64,000 nucleotides of DNA, taken from NCBI GenBank assembly GCA_002633025.1, contig NMRB01001396.1, positions 43,847 through 107,846 on the forward strand, in the 5' to 3' direction. Under the pieces are notes generated by a model. The model saw only the letters and a list, made by a program, of their open reading frames with translations. It was not told where the DNA came from and searched no databases. This DNA is from Notospermus geniculatus. Lineage: Eukaryota > Nemertea > Pilidiophora > Heteronemertea > Lineidae. This document shows positions 60,968 to 64,000 of the stretch, piece after piece. Numbering within the stretch: the stretch's first letter is position 1; every line of letters begins with the position of its first letter. Both the position numbers and the translations under genes were made by a program.

Positions 60968-62616
60968 CATAAGCCTAGCGCACATTTGCGACAAAACTCA
61001 ATGCGTTAGGGGTGTCCGTTAAAATCGACTGTCCTGGCTGAGTGACGAGTCGACAGCGTTGGGCCAGTCGACACAGTGAGCCTGAAATGGGTTTAAGAGC
61101 AAAAAAATTGCCCACGAATCAAACCTGTACCATCTGTTAGAGTATGGTCTGGGGAGTGTTTGGATGCAAAAAGGAAAAAAATCGGTCGAGAATTTTTTGA
61201 GAAAATCGCATTTTTCTGAAATTTCAATGTCAGAATTTGAGAAATGGATAAAAAAGTGTTAACACACATTTTTTTAACTTCAAAATCAATTGTATTCATT
61301 TGTAAATGATACTAGGAAAGCTCTGATATAAAGACAATAAAAAATTCACTGTTTTTTTTGAGAAAATAGTTTTTTTCTTAAATTTCAATGGAATTTGAGA
61401 ACTTGGATAAAAAAGGGTTAACACACATTTGATGGTGGTGCTGGGAGAGCACCAAAGCAAAGACAATAAGGAATTGTGCATAGATGTCAATGTGCTTCGC
61501 AATCCTAACAATGTTAGGATTGGGGTTGACCCCCTCCCCCTCCTTATCCAATGTAGGAACATTGACAATCGACAATTGACCATTGACCAAAAATTTGAAA
61601 AAAAATGAAACGTCGACCAAAAACAATCTTAATAAGACTTAGACCCTCTCCCCCTCTTCCTAATATTGCTGAGATTACAACGCACATTGATTTCTATGCA
61701 CAGTCCCTATCGATGTAACAGATTTTGGTTCCAGCATCTAACCATTTTATGCTTTGAGTAGTTATGACATACACTACATTTGTTCATCACGAGTAACGAT
61801 CTTAGACATGACTTGAGTTGTACTCGTTTCTGATTGCTTGCGCTTCAGTCCATAGATTTTGTTCGTGTTGTCCTTCACCAGATGCCTGGTCCAATTTCTG
61901 GTAAAATCGGCGTGGACCGGCTTGTTCCGTGAACCTTGAAAGACCACACTTGTTTTGTTCACAAAAGTCAACTAAATGGGCATGGAGAATATGAAATTTG
62001 GGAGTTAATCCAATCCCAAGCATCATGTACGCATCACAAAAGTTTTTGGCATCCTCCTGCCATCCATCTCAGATTCGATGAAAAACAGGAATCTACCATT
62101 TTACTCATTGTCTCAAACGCTTTCACAAACAGCTTTGGTTCCTGGTCAGTTCTCATGACAACCTCCTGAGGAATACCTGTCATTTTCAACAATGTTCTAT
62201 GTGTGGTAACCCTTTTTTATCCAAGTTCTCAAATTCCATTGAAATTTAAGAAAGAAAGAAAACTATTTTCTCAAGAAAAAACAGGGAAATGTTATTGTCT
62301 TTATATCAGAGCTTCCCTAGTATCATTTGCAAATGAATACAACTGATTTTGAAGTTTAAAAAATGTGCGTTAACCCTTTTTTATCCATTTCTCAAATTCT
62401 GACAAATTGGAATTTCAGAAAAAAATGCGATTTTCTCCAAAAATTCCCAACGGATTTTTTTTCATTTTTGCATCAAAACACTCCCAGGACCATACTCTAA
62501 CAGATGGTACAGGTTTGATTTGTGGGCAATTTTTTCGCTCTTAAACCCATTTCAGGTCACTTTAAAAACACCCCTAACGGATTGGGTTTTGTCGCAAATG
62601 TGCGCTAGGCTATAGA
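60968..62616. mobile_element. 1.65-kb TIR element with transposase-like remnant
   Basis: AGCCTAGCGCACATTTGCGA and TCGCAAATGTGCGCTAGGCT are inverted ends. The arms run about 450 bases, including TAAGAGCAAAAAAATTGCCC and GGGCAATTTTTTCGCTCTTA. The centre holds a frameshifted remnant of a protein on the minus strand (61775-62210). Confidence 0.85.
61775..62210 (-). pseudogene. Frameshifted transposon-protein remnant
   Basis: Across two frames the minus strand reads EVVMRTDQEPKLFVKAFE, then GIGLTPKFHILHAHLVDFCE and FTEQAG, then VHADFTRNWTRHL, then NEYNSSHV. This resembles a TPKxHILxxHxxxFC...SEQAxExxHxDF...W block that I associate with an uncharacterised transposon-borne protein of marine invertebrates. 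At least two frameshifts separate the parts, so it is dead. Confidence 0.55.
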
Positions 62617-63024
62617 TGTAGTTCGTGCTCCGGTGCGGCGATGCAATGCGTTCATTTCACCGCTAGCGTTTTACCGGATCGGAATAAACAAGGGTATACA
62701 TAATTTGACACGACACATAAAGCTGTTGCGGTGCGTTCTATATTTCGCCGGTGCATTCCACTGGACCGAAAGTCTCGGGACTTTCTGGCCGGTGAAATGC
62801 AGCGGTGCCGCGGGTCATGATCGCCATTATTTTCCATTAGGCCTATTTGTGACCCGATCCAGCAAAAGTAGGTGCAAGTCGCAAACGAGGAAAGTTTTAA
62901 CGACCTAGCTGTAATGTACGTCTCGGCGGGTTGACAATAGTAGTGGACAGCCGTGATAACAGTTGAGAAAACTGATGACGGGTGATGATCACCTGCGACT
63001 TGCGCCTACTTTTGGTAGATCGGG

Positions 63025-63532
63025 TCGCACACTGACGTTATTAGTGAGGTTTCGTAAATCTGACGAAAAACGAAGTACGAAATACGAAATTAGCGACTTG
63101 CGCCTACTTTTGGTAGATCGGGTCGCACACTGACGTTATTAGTGAGGTTTCGTAAATCTGACGAAAAACGAAGTACGAAAATACGAAATTCAACTTCATC
63201 TCCAGGACCTAATGTATTTCTGGAGATGGTTGGTACCACAATGTCCCTTGCTGCCAGTGCGTCTTTTAACATATCATGTAAGACCGAGAGAGGTATGGTG
63301 CATCTTGAATTTTCAAATTTCCATTTCGTAGCTTCGTGGAAACGAAAGATAAATTTCAAAGTTTAATGTACACTGTAACTCTATCGGTCTAACGTCAAAC
63401 GCTAAAAGACGCTTTTGTACCAGGCGATATTTGTGGTACTAACCATCTCCTGAAATACATTACGTCATGGAAATGAAGCCCAATTTCGTATTTCGTACTT
63501 CGTGTTTCGTCAGATTTGCGAAACCTCACTAT
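63025..63532. mobile_element. Inverted-repeat element with GTGAGGTTTCGTAAATCTGA ends
   Basis: GTGAGGTTTCGTAAATCTGA and CAGATTTGCGAAACCTCAC are inverted ends. A short direct duplication of the left end with its flank (GCGACTTGCGCCTACTTTTG) occurs at 62997 and 63093. A related copy is at 50450-51092, and a fragment at 63945-64000. Confidence 0.78.
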
Positions 63533-63944
63533 TGTGTAAATCACGTCTAGCGAGTCCACTACTACGGCGATCCAGAGGAATCGGAACTAGTGTTGGTTTA
63601 GGTTTAGTGCGGCTTATTCGAGATATGAGTAGGCCTAGGCCTGTGTGTGGATCTAATTGCAGCGTCGATAACAGTGGGTTGGCATATGAGGTACGTTCTG
63701 CTCAAGTTCTCGAATGCACACACACACGAACCAAGGAGAGATGGTTCGGATGTGTGTGATGCACGCTCCGACTCGCGGTTAATACGTTCGAGCCTACCCC
63801 GGTCTGCACTTGGGGAAGATACGCATGTGCAGAAAACGAAAACCAGGTGTGAGAGGAATAAACACGAACGCAAGTCCGCCAAACAAAGCCCGGTATTGTA
63901 AGAATATAATCGAATGGTTATGATCTCTATAGCCACATATTCTA

Positions 63945-64000
63945 AAAAGTTTATTAATGTACACTGTAACTCTATCGGTCTAACGTCAAACGCTAAAATA
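63945..64000. mobile_element. Fragment of the same repeat at the window edge
   Basis: TAATGTACACTGTAACTCTA and GGTCTAACGTCAAACGCTAA repeat 63364-63404. The copy continues outside the window. Confidence 0.7.

Larger units (their letters stand above)
58816..64000. other. Transposon-rich flank, no host gene recognised
   Basis: Four inverted-repeat elements and one diverged repeat family fill most of it. The stretches 58816-59125, 60000-60550 and 62640-63020 show nothing that I can name. Confidence 0.6.

Overview
The window is eukaryotic: an animal genome, probably a marine invertebrate. The evidence is a 15-exon secreted metalloprotease gene with consensus splice sites, dense foldback transposons, tRNA-derived SINE-like sequence and a LINE tail. 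The species cannot be named from the sequence. There are three runs of N (15880-16219, 28946-28992, 40618-41241).

Region 1 (1 to about 14.7 kb) is an AT-rich Polinton/Maverick element of the adintovirus-like type, cut by the left window edge. Its right half, on the minus strand, carries protein-primed family B DNA polymerase, retroviral-type integrase with a chromodomain, FtsK/HerA-like packaging ATPase, an IAP-type RING protein and two small virion-like proteins. Its left half, on the plus strand, carries a capsid-like protein, a coiled-coil membrane protein, two small membrane proteins and an HNH-type nuclease. The two sets converge at about 4.77 kb. The most unusual gene is a deoxynucleoside kinase fused to a zinc-ribbon/HNH domain, which is a paralogue of the stand-alone HNH protein across the convergence point. 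All ORFs are open. The start codons sit inside short AT-rich motifs: TAAATAAATG on the plus strand, and often TATATAAATG on the minus strand. No maturation protease or certain penton is seen; they may lie left of the window. Imperfect tandem repeats of roughly 50-60 bp (14285-14610) follow the ATPase and probably belong to the element's terminal region.

Region 2 (about 15-49 kb) is host DNA with one gene that I can reconstruct: an ADAMTS-like zinc metalloprotease on the plus strand. Fifteen exons (19034-48929) have matching splice phases throughout and give 659 residues, with the 5' exons not found. The order is propeptide with a furin-type RQKR site, M12B metalloprotease, one thrombospondin type 1 repeat, cysteine-rich region, CGVCGGDG hinge and spacer. 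Two features are odd. The zinc site reads HExxHxxGxxD instead of HExxHxxGxxHD, and no room is left for a disintegrin-like domain.

Region 3 (about 55.3-58.8 kb) holds a degraded copy of the 3' end of that gene (exons 11, 12, part of 13, and 15), broken by a 585-bp deletion and a 486-bp tandem duplication. Shared MITE insertions show the duplication came after those insertions.

The introns and flanks are packed with non-autonomous DNA transposons: at least three families of short foldback elements, TTAA- and TA-flanked elements, a P-element-like derivative that keeps half of a THAP domain, a 1.65-kb inverted-repeat element with a frameshifted transposase-like remnant, and a 5'-truncated CR1/L2-like LINE.
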